A stretch of 64,000 nucleotides of DNA from assembly GCF_003945595.2 (NCBI RefSeq), contig NW_024104314.1, positions 992,001 to 1,056,000 on the forward strand, written 5' to 3'. The translations under genes were made by a program, and so were the position numbers. The DNA comes from Pipra filicauda (Eukaryota > Chordata > Aves > Passeriformes > Pipridae). Within the stretch, counting starts at the first letter, position 1; the number at the start of each line of letters is the position of its first letter. This document shows positions 13,440-27,250 of the stretch, one piece after another. Below the pieces are notes generated by a model, which was given only the letters and a program-made list of their open reading frames with translations, did not search any database and was not told the origin of the DNA.

Positions 13440-13800
13440 TCATGTCACCTTGTTAAGGCATGCACGTTTACGTCACTGTAGAGGCTTTTATATTTTTTGA
13501 TATGGAGCCTTTTGACCTTTGGGAGTGTTGAACTATTCCTCCATTGGCTACGACCTGGCTTCACACTGGGAATTTCTGGCAGCTGTGCTTAATACGGACA
13601 AAAATGGGTGATGGCTGGGAGTGATTATTGCAACATTGCTGCCGTTGCTGCAAACAGCCTGTGCAAGTGTCTGCACGTCTGCGCGGGTCGTGCTTTTCGC
13701 CGTTTCAATATCGCTGAGAGAGCGAAGACATTGTTTGGATTGCTTTGGGGCCAGCTGAGGAACAGGACAAGAAGAGAAACCAGAGCATGGAAAAAAACCC
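13440..13800. promoter_or_regulatory. CpG-bearing candidate regulatory block in intron 2
   Basis: The block contains a CRE-like TTTACGTCACTG near 13468 and a cluster of CpGs around 13675-13735 (CACGTCTGCGCGGGTCGTGC). It sits about 400 bp upstream of exon 3 in otherwise CpG-poor sequence. No open frame here resembles a known protein. It may be a conserved enhancer or an intragenic promoter; conservation was not tested. Confidence 0.3.
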
Positions 13801-14065
13801 ACCCCTCCTAGTAAAATGTCAACCCATCTTCTTACTCTGCTCCCGGTGATTAATGGCAGAGGCAAATGCCCTACAGACATTAAAGATCTGACACAAACCT
13901 GATTGAAATCAGGGAGGACTTTTCGCAGTCTTTGGGTTGGACACCATTTCATGGGAGGTTAATATTTTGTAAGGTTTTGGTTCAGTGTTTTACATTTGCA
14001 GCAAGGTCTTCGTGTCGCTGCTTTCTGTGAAAATAAACTGGTTATAATGTAAAGTGGCTGAGTGA

Positions 14066-14299
<234 letters not shown>

Positions 14300-16677
14300 T
14301 AAGAACATGTATGCAGTCTCCACTTGTTCATGTCATGAAGTGGAAATTCTGTTACACATCCCAGCTTTATCAACATATGACTGTCTTCAAAAAGTAGAGA
14401 GCCGGTAAATTCACATTTAGACAGAATAGAGATTGGATGGTTTTAGTTTTGTACTATGATGTGCAATATGTTACAGAGCGAGTTCACCTATCATATCCTC
14501 TGGACTCTCGGGATATTTTGAGGTTTTTTGTTTGTTTGCTTTTTCTTTTTCTGAGAAATTAGGGAGAAAGAGTGTCCTTTAGAGTTGCTTACTGTATGTA
14601 GCATCAATCTGTTATGCATCAGTCTATGTTTATGCTTCAGGATGATTTGGAATTAAAAGCAGTTTCCATTTCAGAGACCTCAAGCCCTTTCTCATTTCCA
14701 GTGGGAACAATGGACTGATTGCCTTGAGTAGGGAAAGTGGATCACAGTGACAACATTGTCTCTCAAAAGCAGCACATTCCTTATCAAAAACCGTAGCTGC
14801 TGACCTTTGGATGGAATCTGTATGGATCTTTGATGCAGCTGGAAATAAGTTTTGGCCAGATGTTGAACATGGTTGTCCTCCCTTGTCTTGTGGTGGGAAA
14901 CACAAGCAGTAACTTTTCAGCTCAGGACTTGTCTCCAGCAGGGTTTCAGTGAAGTCAGCCAAGTTGGCTGTGTAGCTTATCAGGATTTCAGCCTGCTGAC
15001 AGCAACCACATGTGAAAATATACGGAAGCCCCTCCCACCAAACTGGTTTTGTTGTAGGTGTGTTTGATAGTTGCAAAATAGTTGCGTGGCAAAACTACAG
15101 TGTTGGTGTGCTTTGTGTAGCCATCAGCGTCTGGCAGAGTCGTATTCTGAGCGGATCCAGGTTCTTATCAGCAAAAGCCAAGTGTTGAGATCTCCTTTTC
15201 CAGACCACTGGCATATTCTCCAGCCCGTTACCCTGATTGCCTAAATGAGCGTGGGACAGTAGTGCTGATAGCAGAAGGCTGGGCTGTGGTGTAGCACTTT
15301 TATTTTGGCCTCTTGACAGTATCATTAACACAATGCCCAGCCAGCCTTGCTTTCCCTGCGACTCCTGAGGATAACAAAGCACTTAAAGCGTGCAGAGACA
15401 GGATCTCCGTGTGGCCTGTTATTTTCCCTCCTGCTTTGGCAGGCGAGGATGATCAGAGAAAGCACAGGCAGAAATTTTGATGGCATTTCTTTTTCTTCCT
15501 CACCCCCAGCTGGGATGGCTGTGGTGCCAGCGTGCTGGTGGCTTATGCCCACTTTGTTGCTGCAGTGAGGGGAAAATTGGGGTCAGAGGTGCAACTCTAA
15601 AAAACCCCGAGTAAGATGAGGTAAAGATGCAACCTGGCCACTACCATTCACTCTATCCATTAAATTATTAAAAAAAAAAAAAGAAAGAAAGGAGAAGAAA
15701 AGCCTAGACAGAATGACCTGGCTTGCTCACATACCTTTTGGTCATGGAGAGGGAGCTTTGCTCTGTGGGAGTTGTTTTTAAAGGAGTATTTCTTAAACTT
15801 TCCAGTGCTTCTGACCAAGCCTCTCATTTTGGGAAACTCTGAGTAATTTAACGTGGTGCAAAGTAGAATTTATTTTTGCTTCCTTGCTTCCCTCCACGCC
15901 CCCATTAAGTTTGTTTCTGAAAAACAAGTGAAATATTATCTTGATTTGAAAGACCTTCCCTTTACCAAGAATAGCAAGTAGCTTTTTCCCATAAGAACAG
16001 TGAAAGGGTTTAGTCACTGCCCAGGTACTTAACACTAGGAAATTCCTCTTTGCTAAAATGGAGGTAGTTTAGGTGGGTTTTGTTGCTTAATAATTCAGAG
16101 GAAGAGCACCTGGTAGCTTTCTGCTCTTTGGCAGGTTTAAGTGAGATCACAACGGGACAAAGACAGAGGACAGGCTGTCTAGGAGAGTGAAGTGCAGTTA
16201 TGTGTCTACCTTAGTGAAGTTTATCACTTTCCTGGTACCACAGCTTTAAGAGCCAGGTGCCAAAGTTCATCTCACTCCATAATTTGTATGGTTTGATGAT
16301 TAAGCAGGTAGTGAAGGAACCCACAAAAAACAGGAAGCCTATTCTTCTGGAATGGGTCATTTACACAAAGCACCAGCTGGCAGAGAGATCACTGCAGCTG
16401 TATTGTAATTGGGTGGTTGTGCTGATGAATGATATATTTGTCCAGTGGTCTTACAAATAATAGGTCAAAACATTTCTGCAGGCATGTGGAACACAGATGC
16501 AAACTGGTGCTGAGAGCTGGTCAGGGGAAAACATTCAACAGAGATGAGCTTGCTGTTGTTTGTACTTGTGTGGTGGGAGCATTCAGGGGTCCAGCTGAAC
16601 CCAGGGGCATTAGCCATTAGATGCAGGGGGAGCAGGAGACCTTGGCTTCCCCTGCCCTGCCCAAACAAGGCTGGAGG

Positions 16678-16740
16678 AACCCATTTTACAGATGGCAAAC
16701 TGATGGTCTGAGAACTCCAAGCAGTGGGGATTGCCCCTCC
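16678..16740 (-). mobile_element. MIR-like SINE remnant
   Basis: CCCATTTTACAGATGGCAAA followed by CTGATGGTCTGAGA matches the reverse complement of the MIR segment that reads CTCAGTTTCCTCATCTGTAAAATGGG. This is an old, heavily mutated copy. Confidence 0.55.
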
Positions 16741-18536
16741 TTTAATTACAATTGTGGGAGCAGATTGATGCTCTGTCAGTGTCCTTCTGGCTCCTTTTCC
16801 TGTGCTTCAAACCTTGGGAGTCAGATGCTGCATTTACTCCGAGCTACTTGGAAAATGACTGAGTCCAGTGGATAGCTATAGCTAAATATTTGGGGAAATG
16901 CTTTAGGTTCAGGCACATACTGGTTATCTCTTGGTCTTGCATGAAGGTGCAGGGGTCTGTGAGGGGGTTTTTATGTGGTGCAGTTTTAAGGTTTATCATG
17001 CTGTGGGAATTCAGTTTGCCAGCCGGCACCCTGGAAATCATTTTTGTTCTAGAGACAAACATTGAAATAAAAAATCAAGAATAATTTCTTTCTGCAGCCC
17101 AGAGAATAATAGAAGAGATGCTAAAGATAAACAGAAATAAAAGAAAACCAAACACGTAATTATCCATGTTTTAGATCCAGCTCCAAGAGGTTTTATGTGT
17201 CATGCAGCTAACTAGCTGTCAAATGCTTACACAGCTTTTTAGATGCATCTTTCTCCTTGAATCCTGTGCTCATTGGAGAGTCAGCAGGGATGTAGGGACA
17301 GAGTGAGTGTTCCTTATGTAGTCATGCTCTCCTTGGGTTTTCCATTTCAAACCCTCCCACTAAAGTTACTCATAATTCCTCATTTAATCTGGATATCAGT
17401 TTGTATCAGAACTCCTAAAGGATTATTGGCCACCTCAACCTATTTTTAGAAATCTTGATTTCCTTTGGGTTATAGCTAAGCCAGACTTTGTCCAGAGAGT
17501 AAACAGAACATGCTAACAGCTCTCCAGCTCCTCAAACATAAACAAGTCAATAATCCATTGTGCAAGAAACGTTCCTTTCAACCAAGGAGGTTGGATTGAA
17601 ACCATGATACATAATCTTTGGTATTTGGAAGCTGATAAGTCATAACATTGTATCAATAAAGATAACAACACTTTCTGTGAATATACAAAAGAGAATAACA
17701 CATGCAGTTCATTGCCCTCTCTGGATCTGGGCTGGCTCTGGATGCAGTGGTGACCAACCACTGCTGTAGGGGATGGATACAGCTAAGCTTGGCTTTGAGG
17801 GATACTGGGACTAGTAATTTTGGGACACACACAAATAAGCAAGTATGTACCCCTGGCATTTCCCCAGCCAGCATCCATCTGCTTTGTTGCCTGTTTATGT
17901 GTTGCTGTCTTTGGACTTAAGACTTTCAGTGTATTTGTTGTGCTGAGCACAGAGAGGTACCATCCTCTGTAGAAAATGTGGAGCCTTTCTACACCTCGTG
18001 CTTAAAGTATTAGTCATTAAAAGACACACTTGACTAATTTAGTACCGTGTAGCACTTGAATTAGAAAGATGTCAGAGAGGTCTTTTCACAGAGGCCTTTA
18101 GGTCTTCTCTTGTGGTGCAAAGTACAGGTCTGGGTTTACATTTGTTGGGGGAAATACACCTGAGGTCACACAGGGCGTGTTGCATTTTTTATCGTGCTTG
18201 ATAGTAAGGTCTGAACACTGCCCTCATTGTGGGATGAGTGGCTCGTGTTTTCTAGTTAGCTGAGTGATGCAGCAGTGAAACATGCCAGTTGACAGCCTTT
18301 GGGGGAATGTCCTGAATTGACACAATACAGAAAGAACAGACCTGGGTCCACAGGAAAGCATGAAGCGTGACTCAAACTGAGCTTTGTGTGACCTGGATCT
18401 TCTAGAAAGGCTTGCCTATACCTTGTGTTTCCCACTGATGCTTTTAACCAGTGCTCCTGTGTCCCCTAATGAGTACTACTGCTTGGTTAGGGGGTTTACG
18501 TGTCTTAGCAGGGACAGTGCAAATGTGTTACTTGTG

Positions 18537-18590
18537 GAATTGTTTAGGTTGGAAGGGACCTTTGAACATCACCTGGTCCCCTCCCCACCC
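18537..18590 (-). mobile_element. CR1 LINE 3' end fragment
   Basis: GAATTGTTTAGGTTGGAAGG followed by GACCTTTGAACATCACCTGG is the reverse complement of the CR1 3' terminus (the GATCTT...AAGGTC...CCAACC...ATTC signature). Only about 50 bp is clear; the rest has decayed or was never inserted. Confidence 0.75.
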
Positions 18591-19309
18591 ACACCACGCT
18601 TCTCCTCACACAATGCAGGGTTTACTTTGAGGCTGTGTGAGGTTGCTGAGAGCCTGTACAGCCAAGCTGTGAAGCCCCAAACCAGGCACAGAGTTTGCAC
18701 GTGGACTCACAAGTGCTGAGCTGAGGGGAGCAGCCCTGTCCCTCATCCTGCTGACCACGCTCGTGCAGCCCAGCATGCAAACACACCCCTGACTTGCAGT
18801 CAACAGTCACATTACCTTTGTTTCAGAGTTCATTTTCTACCCCGACTCCATGTTTTGAATCCCATGAATTAGGAAACTGGAACAATGTTGTCATCTGGGA
18901 TTTGCAAGCACTTTGCATTGAATACTAAAACAAGCAGTGTTGGCCTTCATTCAAAAACTTTAATTTTGGATTAATATTTCCCTGGTTCTCATAGGGATTG
19001 TTCTATCTGTGTCTTCAGGAAACAGATACTTCCATGCACAAGCAGCCCTATTAATTGCAAAGGGATTGGCTGTCAAATAAAGTCATACTTGACCTGAATG
19101 ACAATACTGTGTCCAGGTTATGAGTTCCTTGTCCATTAGTATTGAATATTTTTTATACAATAGCCACGGGTGAATATCAGTTTTTGTATCTAAAAGTGAA
19201 AGTTAAGGGTGAGTTACTTTTCTGTGCTTTAAAACTGCAAAAAATGAAGTTGAGAGCAACCATTCTTGAAAGTGTGGTAAAGCCTTCCTAGTGTAAAGCA
19301 CCTTTACGG

Positions 19310-19345
19310 CTTTGTCACCATGGTAATGATTAAAAATAGTGCTGA
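19310..19345. promoter_or_regulatory. paired RFX-like and MEF2-like sites
   Basis: GTCACCATGGTAAT (19314-19327) resembles the palindromic RFX X-box consensus. TTAAAAATAG (19330-19339) matches the MEF2 consensus exactly and starts two bases later. A TGCTGA half-site of the MAF type follows at about 19340. This is motif evidence only. Confidence 0.3.
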
Positions 19346-22300
19346 TACAGGAGTGGGGCTTATATAGAATTTAAATTATGACATTAAAGAAATTGACAGC
19401 CTTAAACTTGGTAAATCATGCCTTAAAACTGTGAGATCAGGGAAAAATCATGTTGGTTATAGTTAAAAGGGCCAATGTATTTAGTCACCTAATTTATGGT
19501 CTGAGAGAGGCTGGTTTGATACCCTGTGGCAGTTCAATAGCCCTGTGCTTTACTGCACAGTGAAAATATTGTTGGAAGAGCTCAGCAGTTCTTTGGAGTG
19601 GTAGTTCCTGGACTTCAGACCCTCTCTTTGGTGGTTACGCAGCACACACAACTGTGTGTCTAATTGTTGTGGCTGTTTCTTTGCTTCCTTTATCTGAAAA
19701 ACTGAGGTATTTTCACAGAACACAAAAGTTTTCATTTTTCTGCTACTGTGAGGTGAAACAATAATTATCATACAATTAGGCCAGCAATGGCTTTCTTTTC
19801 TTTGTATTTTTTCTTTTTCCTTTTATGTCTGTGTACAGGTCAATAATATATTGATAAGAACCAAAACTGTGGAATTAAGTTTTGCCATTCAAAGCCTCAG
19901 GGCTTTGGAAGCATTGTGGGCTTTGATGACACACTAGTTTTGGAGGAGCTTGTTTCTCACTTGGACAGATAAAAGGCAACCCACAGGTTTTTGGCTGGTG
20001 GTTGTACTCTTCCCATGAAATGCACGGGTACCAATTGTGGGAGACCATGAACAGGTTTTTAAGATAACCAGAGCCTCTCCCCTGCAGGACTGAGCATCAT
20101 GATGGCATTTCAGGCCAGACTTTGTAGGGAACAGATGCCACGTCCAAGTTGTGTGTTGATGGATAGGTGTTGCTGAGAAGAGAGACTGGTACCAGTTTGA
20201 GCTTTCTGGTGAACATAGTGAGACTAAAGATATATCTGGATATTTTTCCGGTTTCTGTTGACCCCTCTCATGGTGAAGTTGGTGCTTGCTGGCATGGTTT
20301 GTTCTTCTTTTGTATTTGAAAGGTAGTGTGAAATGCAGCTGTGTCTGCCTGCATGGGGCTCTCCAGTGGCATCCCCTTGCTCTTCACCTGGTGATTGATA
20401 ATTCTGCTCTGTAATCTGAACAACCTCACTGCTAATTCAGGAGCAGCATCATGGAAATCTTACATGGAATATTTATAGCCTTTTATTCCCATAATGGTTA
20501 CTTTTTATAGGTAAGTCTGGAGGGTGTCTTTTTTTTTTTTTCTTTAACTTTCTTTTTGACTTAAGACATCTTCATTAAGTCCATTGCCTCTCTCATTTTC
20601 CTGCACAAGTCTCAGGCCATCTGTTATTAGAAGTCACTTGAAAAGTCTTGGCCTTGTTTTCTGTTTCTGGGATCTCAGTTTGCTTGAGGTAGCTGTGCTG
20701 TCACAACAGAAGGGCATCGATCTCACTTCGGGAAGTGGAAACGAACAGATGAGGAACAGACAAGATGTTGACAGAAAGTTTTTTTTCTTTTATTCATTTC
20801 ATGAAACACACTGGTGGTGTTTTTTAAGAACCAGAACAGGTGAAGTGGTACTGCCTTTGCATTGGGGAAAATACCTCACTCTTTCTGGGGGCACATTGGA
20901 GCAGGTTCCTCCCATAAGGTACATCTGCAGCAGTGGCAGCTCTTCGCCGTCTGTGCTCTCTCTGCGTTGGCTTCACATGAATCACTTCAAATCTGGGAGC
21001 TGCATATCCATGTCAGCACAGCACTTTGTCCAACCCAAAGAGGCTCTCGGCACCACGCTGAGATGCCAGCCTGGCTCTGAGCTGCTGCCCTGAGCTGCTC
21101 TGCCCTCACCCAACCATATGCACACGGGGTTTGTACACCCGTAGCTGCCTCCTGCATTGCCAAAACAGCCTTTTCTGAGGAGACAGAATTCAAGCCAATT
21201 AGTGGCCAAGTGGTGAAATTTGAGTAGAAACTAGATAGTTATTTTCTGTCTTGCTTTAACTAAGTCAGGACCAACTCTAAATTTTCCCCTCTAGACTTGG
21301 ATGCTGTCCTATTCAAACTAATATTAGGTCTGAAGATAGAGGGGTGTCAAAAACAGCTGAATAAACAGGTCAGTTTGTTATTGTGTGCTTAGGTCTCGGC
21401 TCTGAAGAGGAGCAGATACAACTGCTGGAGTATGTTGTTTCTCAGGAATGCTGAACTGCTGGCCAAGAGGGATCCTTGAGTTTTGTGCTGGAGAATTGCT
21501 CCTCCGCATTATTCCAGGGCTGACCTTATGACTAATTCTTTGCAATTTGGGACTTTGAGGTCATGGTGACCATGAATTTCACCAAATCACAACTTCTCAT
21601 CTGTAGCTGTCATAACATAGAGCTGCACCAAAATTATTCTTTTTTTTTAGGTTTCTAGCTGCAGAAAAATCTTTTTAGGAGATCTCTTATGAAGGCAGGA
21701 CAAGACTGGTAGTCTTTCCCAGGAGTGTAATTATCTTCCTGGCATGATGCATTGGGTGTGAAAAGCTAACTCTGGGAGCTGACACATACTAAGTGAGTGC
21801 CTTGTTAAGCTGCTGCCATGGGGCCCAATTCTGCATTCTGGATGTTACTAGAATTCTTGATGTCAGAAGACCTACACGAGCCTGAAGGAGCAAAAGGGAT
21901 CTAGGTGGTGTTTTAAATGTTTCTTTCATTTCTTGCTCAGTTTTATCCTTACATTTATTTTTTCCAATATAATCAGTGTGTTGAATATACATAACGTATT
22001 AGAGGATTATAAAACTGCTGATGATGTCCACAAAAGAACCTGAAACAGTGTATTGCAAGTATCACAGCCTGTAGCATCTCCTCCTCTAAGTCTCATGTTC
22101 GTCTTGTCTATCACACCTCTTATTCTTTTTTTCTCAGAACACTGATTGTTTCAAAATTAGGAGAAAAAAATATCAGAGAGCAATGCTAGTAAAAGTATGT
22201 TCTTTGTTCCCCTCTCTTCATTCAGAAGCCATTGCATTGCAGCTGCTTACCACAGCCTGGTCTCTGGTTCTCTTTACTGGAATATATAAGATGGAAGCAG

Positions 22301-25300
22301 TAGATTAGGCTGTGTGACCAGAGGCAAGATCCATCAAAGACACCAGGGTTGTTGTGAGTGACTTTGAACGGGAGGTGGGCAGTGGTTTTGGGAGCACCCT
22401 GGTGATCTCTGGCCTCTCTGAGGAGTCTTGGGATCAGAAAGCTGAATGCTGCGAGACTTAATTCAGTCTTGCACGTCACGCAGCAGTTGTCCAAAAGGGA
22501 AAGAAAACAAGGAAATTGCAGAGATTCAGTGGCATTTTGGTAGGCTGAAGAGTTGGAGGAGATTTGGGAGTTTTGTGCTGATGTGGCACAATAAGATGAG
22601 ATATAAAAATATGGAACAAAGTAATGGGAATGTTTCAGATGCAAATGCTGCTCTGAAATTGGGTATCTCCCTGTGAGAAACTGTAAAATTCAGTGCTCCA
22701 AAGCCCAGTGATCTGAAGACAGAAATACCCTGCTTTTCTGAAGTCCCTTTTAAGATGCTTGCAAGCATCACATCAACATCCAGTCCCTGCTCTCCCTAAG
22801 GCTCTGCAGCAGCTTTCTGACACAAACATGTTCCTCGAGCCGTGCACATCTCTCTTGCTGACGACATTGATGATGCAGGTGCACAAGAGAGAAGCCAATT
22901 CCAAAGCCATTTATGGTGCTGAAGCGCTAGAAAATCAGCAAAATAATACATTTGCCAAGGAGGAGAAAGTGAAACAGGTGTGTAAACGTCCATTTGGAAG
23001 GTTTTGCTGACTGGTGAGAGGGGAGGAGGGCAGGAAAAGCCGAGGGTGTCCACTGCCAGCAGTAGAGAGTGATAAGGAAAAGGGATGACGTGACTTTTTA
23101 ATCCATTTTGCATATTTGGGAAAAAATAATTGCCTTGTGTGCTACTCGGTGCTGCCTAAGCTTACTGGAATTTCCAGTAGGAATAGAAGGGAGATAGATT
23201 GTCTTTCAGAGGTTATCTTCTGTTGGCAGTTACTGCAATGTGTAGTGATAGTAGCTGCTTAGTCTCAGTCTGAGGTGGTTTCTCAGGTGGTGAGTTCTTC
23301 CGATCAGAGCTCACACGTGCCTGAATTTACGGGCACATGTTTTGCAGCCTTGCAGATGAGGCAACGTCCTGTTTTCCCGGTGATGACCGGCTCTCTCGTG
23401 CCTGAGTGGGATCTGAAGGGTGCAGTGCCAGAGCTGGGGGGTTCTGCACAGCAGGTATGCCTGGCTGTGCTCCAGGGTGGCCTTGTGCACGGCTTTTTCT
23501 TTGGCGGACCTGGTCAAAGTGCAATGACGATAAGATTGTGCCTGGTCCTTTTTTTCCTACACGCTATCTCTTCTCTGCAGTGGCAAAGTCATTTATTCCC
23601 ACCACAGGCTGAGAGCTGGTGGATGCCAAGGGCCAGGCTCCACAGACACAGCCATCATGTGTGGAACATAAAGGTGTTAGGGGCCTGGATCAGTTCAGCT
23701 GGGTGTCAGGGGGTTCTGTAATGCAGCGATGGTAGGTCTCTGCACAGAGAAGCTCACAGCAAGGATCACACCTAGGTGGCAGATTATGTCACAGTGCTTT
23801 GTGTCATCTGCTTTCTGTTTGCTGCATGTCAAACTCCACAGTCATACAGTGTCTGCTGTAGTTTATTTATTTAATACTACTTTTTTTTCCCCCTGTGCAC
23901 TGCAATGCAGTTAGTCCACTGAAAGTTTCGGGAAGCATGGAGTGTATATGGTACATGTATTCCTGCTTTTTGTCTAGTAGTCTGCTCTTTTTTTCTATTT
24001 TAATTGAACATAATTTTGCTGACTCCAGCTCATGCTGCATGATCTCAAATACAGGAGCATGTCAGACTTGCACCCCTCTGGAAACTGCGGGTTGTGCCAG
24101 AACACTGAGATCCCGACGTCCAGACAGTGTCTGTGTGGAGCATTTGCTGCTCTGGAGAGAAGGGCCAAATATGCTGCAGCAGGCAGGTCCTGCAAGAGGA
24201 GGAGGCAGTTGTGTCTAAACATGTTTGAAACCTTCCCTCTGCTGATGAGTCAGAGGCTGTTAAATTGCTGTAGATCAAGCAGGGTGTCTGCCTCCTGCCC
24301 TGATTGTGTGAGTCCAGCAACTTCTCTGTGGAGATTTTTCTCACTCATTCTGCATTAGAGATTAAAGGAACCAAGGATGGTTTGTAAGCCCCCCTCCCCC
24401 AGCCTGTAGTTAGGGCAGACCTTTGCTGAACATATGGGACAACTGTGTTGATCAACTGTCTTGAAGTTTTTCCTCCTGCCCAGGATAGGAGGAAAAGGCG
24501 TTATGCGATTTTTTTTTTTTTATGTAATAAAAAAACCCCAAACCAAAACCCCCAAACACTTGTGGGACAGCACATTTTAAAAGATTTCTTCATCTGGGGA
24601 GATGTCACATGAAATTTTGAACCCAAGATATCAGTTTTGTCTCTACCAAGGCTTTTTGTGAGCAGGGAGTGGCTTCTGCTTCTGCTGGAGACGTATCTGC
24701 AGTCATAGTGAAATTCCGCATAGCCAAAGCAACATTAAAAACAAACCCCAACTTGGCTCCGGTGCGAAAAATACGGAACAGCAGTTGCTGTGTGCAGGAT
24801 GAAAGCTGATGTTTTGCCAACCTGAAGTGTAAAGCTGGTGCTGGAACTGGGGCCTGAAGAATGGGAGTGTTTGCCAAAAGGAAATGGAAGCAGGGATGGA
24901 GGGTTTCGGGGAATGCATCAGTGTTGACCATGCCAAAAAACGTCTCCCCTGTGGACAGGTCTGATTACAGGAGTAACCGCATTAGCCCGGGCGAAGTGCA
25001 GCTGGAGCCACAGTTGGCCTTTTGCGTTTTCTAGCTGGGGAAATGGCATCTCAAATGCAGGAATAAGGTAGAGCCGGGTTTGGCTTGGCCAGCTGTGTTT
25101 GTGCATCTCAGAGACCCGAGGGCTGTGCAGGGATTCGAGAGGAAGGCAAGAACACCAGCAGAAACAAAGCCCAGTTTCTCTGCTTGGTGTGGTGGGAAGG
25201 TCTGCCAAAGATGACCTCTTCCCTCCCCACCTTGGGGGCAAGAAGGAGGCCACAATTTTTGAGTTGCTTTAGTGTTTTGGAGGCACACACACTGTTTTTG

Positions 25301-25512
25301 CATGTAGGTTTGCCTTCAGTGTAGCTCATGAATTTCAGATATGTTTGCCCAGTGTTTTTAGGGGTTTTTATTCCCTTGGATGGAATATCCTTCCCTTTCT
25401 ATCATCTCATCTCCCTGGTTACTGAAGGATATCCTTGCAGTAGTCCTGAGCACATCAGAGAGCAGAAGCCCATGATGGTCAGTCAGGTGACAGCTGTGTG
25501 CAAAGGAGGTGG

Positions 25513-25514
<2 letters not shown>

Positions 25515-25550
<36 letters not shown>
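25515..25550. repeat. (AT)18 microsatellite
   Basis: Eighteen uninterrupted AT units are followed by degenerate GATA and ATAT sequence to about 25573. The run is likely hypermutable. Open frames across it (runs of YIYI) are artefacts. Confidence 0.95.
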
Positions 25551-25554
<4 letters not shown>

Positions 25555-26119
25555 ATAGATAAGATATATAATATGCTTTGGGAGCAAGTTCATTTAGTGC
25601 ATTAATGTTGCAGCTGCCCAGTGTCATGCTGGGAGGTGAGTGAGGAGCCTGCCCTGTGAACCCCCTCGTCCCACTTCCACTTTGCACTTCTCGTGCTCCA
25701 AGCAGAAATGCATTTTGTCTCTGTTTCATCCTTTTAAAATTCTGTTTATTTCAGCATTCCTTTACTTTGCAGTGGTACTGTCCCAGTGGTACCTGAGCAA
25801 AGGACAAACTGAGCTTCTGGGAAGTATCTTTGTGGTTGTTCCAGCTTGTGCATTAGTAACAGCTGAACCCACGTCACCGCTGGCTGAACCCACTGAACTC
25901 TGTCAGCTCTGGAACAGCGCTGACCTGAGCCTTTGGGGCTCCTTGCCTGGGTTAGTGAGCTCTGGAGCAAGGTGGTGAGACACTGCTGGAAAGAACCAGG
26001 TGAAGGAATGTGGGCTGAAAAAGGGGATCGCGGAAGATGTGGCGATGGGGAAGCACAGCAACAGGGTGTCAACACTGACTGGCTGTGGGCACAGTGCATG
26101 CCAGTGGTGCTTCTCCTTA

Positions 26120-26232
26120 GGGGTGCCTTGGTCTAGCAGTTGCCTCATAGGCCTGAAGATCAGAAGACCTCAGTTCTGCTCTGGTTCTGGCTTGCCTTAT
26201 GACCTCAAGGAAATCACCTTGGTTTTCTTGTT
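26120..26232 (+). mobile_element. MIR-like SINE remnant
   Basis: The order is tRNA-like head (TTGGTCTAGCAGTTGCCTCA), then GATCAGAAGACCTCAGTTCT, then GCTCTGGTTCTGGC, then ATGACCTCAAGGAAATCACC. This is the order of MIR elements (locus-specific tRNA-derived head, CTGGGTTC...CTCTGCC, GACCTTGGGCAAGTCAC). Confidence 0.65.
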
Positions 26233-27224
26233 CTTTCTCTCCTCCTTGCTTTCAGTCATCAAGACCGATCTCTGCTCAGGGCAGAGGCTGTCACTGGGTG
26301 TATTTATTCAGGGCAGAGATTCACGGGTGCCAGTTTCAGTGTAATAAATAATGGCGATTTCGCCAGGATCTTTTTTATATGAATTGGCAAAAAACGAAGT
26401 GCTTTTTAAACCTTAGCTGAGTGAGAATCAGAAGTGCCTAGCTTAAAATATTTCCCTCCAGCTCTCTGGCCTGTGGTGAGGAGCTGGTGAGAAAGTGAGC
26501 CTTGACCAAGGCGATTGCATTCAGAGAAGCAACTGAAGCAGAGAAGTTGATGCACTTCAGCATTTAGCACTGGGTAGAACGAAAAATGCAGAAAATGCCT
26601 TGACCTGAAAACATGGTAGAGAGCAAAAGTTTGCTGCTGCTGTTTTGCATCTGTTTTAGAGAGCAGCACGTTAGTCTTTCTGTACAGAACTTTAGGAAGG
26701 TCATGAAGAGTTCAATTATTGCAGCATGAGCAGTTTGCAGTCCCTGATTTGGAAAAGTTTCCATAATCTCATTCTGGGCCCAACCCTTTGCCAGGATTGG
26801 GACTTTTTATAGACTTAGTCTTTTCAGGTAAATTGTTCTTTTTTCTTCGTAGTGGTAAATGTTGCAGGTAGGAACTTAGTTCCAAAGGCTTTCAATGGAT
26901 CCAACCCGTCTCCAGCTGTCAGGGAATCTTCTGCTAGCAACAAGTTAACCTTACGTATTTTTCAGAATACCATGAAGTGATGCCTGCTAGTATTAAAAGC
27001 AGAATATGGATCTAGCTGAGTCCTGGGGATGCCATGCCCTCTTGTTTTCATGAAGATAAGGGTTTAATAGAAAAAAATGCCAGCAGGTGGTGCTTCAGAA
27101 TACACGGTGCACCCGGGCTTTGTGGGACAGGCCAACGTGAGTGTTGGACATCACAAGCAACTCTTCCTGTTCCTTGTTACGCAGCGTTTTAACAAAATGT
27201 TCTGCTGCAGTGGGAAAACCATTG

Positions 27225-27250
27225 CTCTCTCTCTCTCTTGCTCTCTCTCT
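27225..27250. repeat. interrupted (CT)n repeat
   Basis: About 12 CT units, broken once by TTG near 27239-27241. This is an ordinary simple repeat. Confidence 0.85.

Noticed and set aside
14630..15076. Antisense open frame of 148 codons in intron 3
   Set aside because: No known protein features. A sense frame overlaps it, and nothing in the surrounding sequence supports transcription.
20584..21093. Sense open frame of 169 codons in intron 3
   Set aside because: The composition is low in domain-like character, there is no recognisable motif, no splice or promoter context, and overlapping frames on both strands are similarly open, so it looks like chance.
23275..23721. Sense open frame of 148 codons in intron 3
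   Set aside because: No recognisable family and irregular amino-acid composition. The region is simply less AT-rich and has fewer stops.
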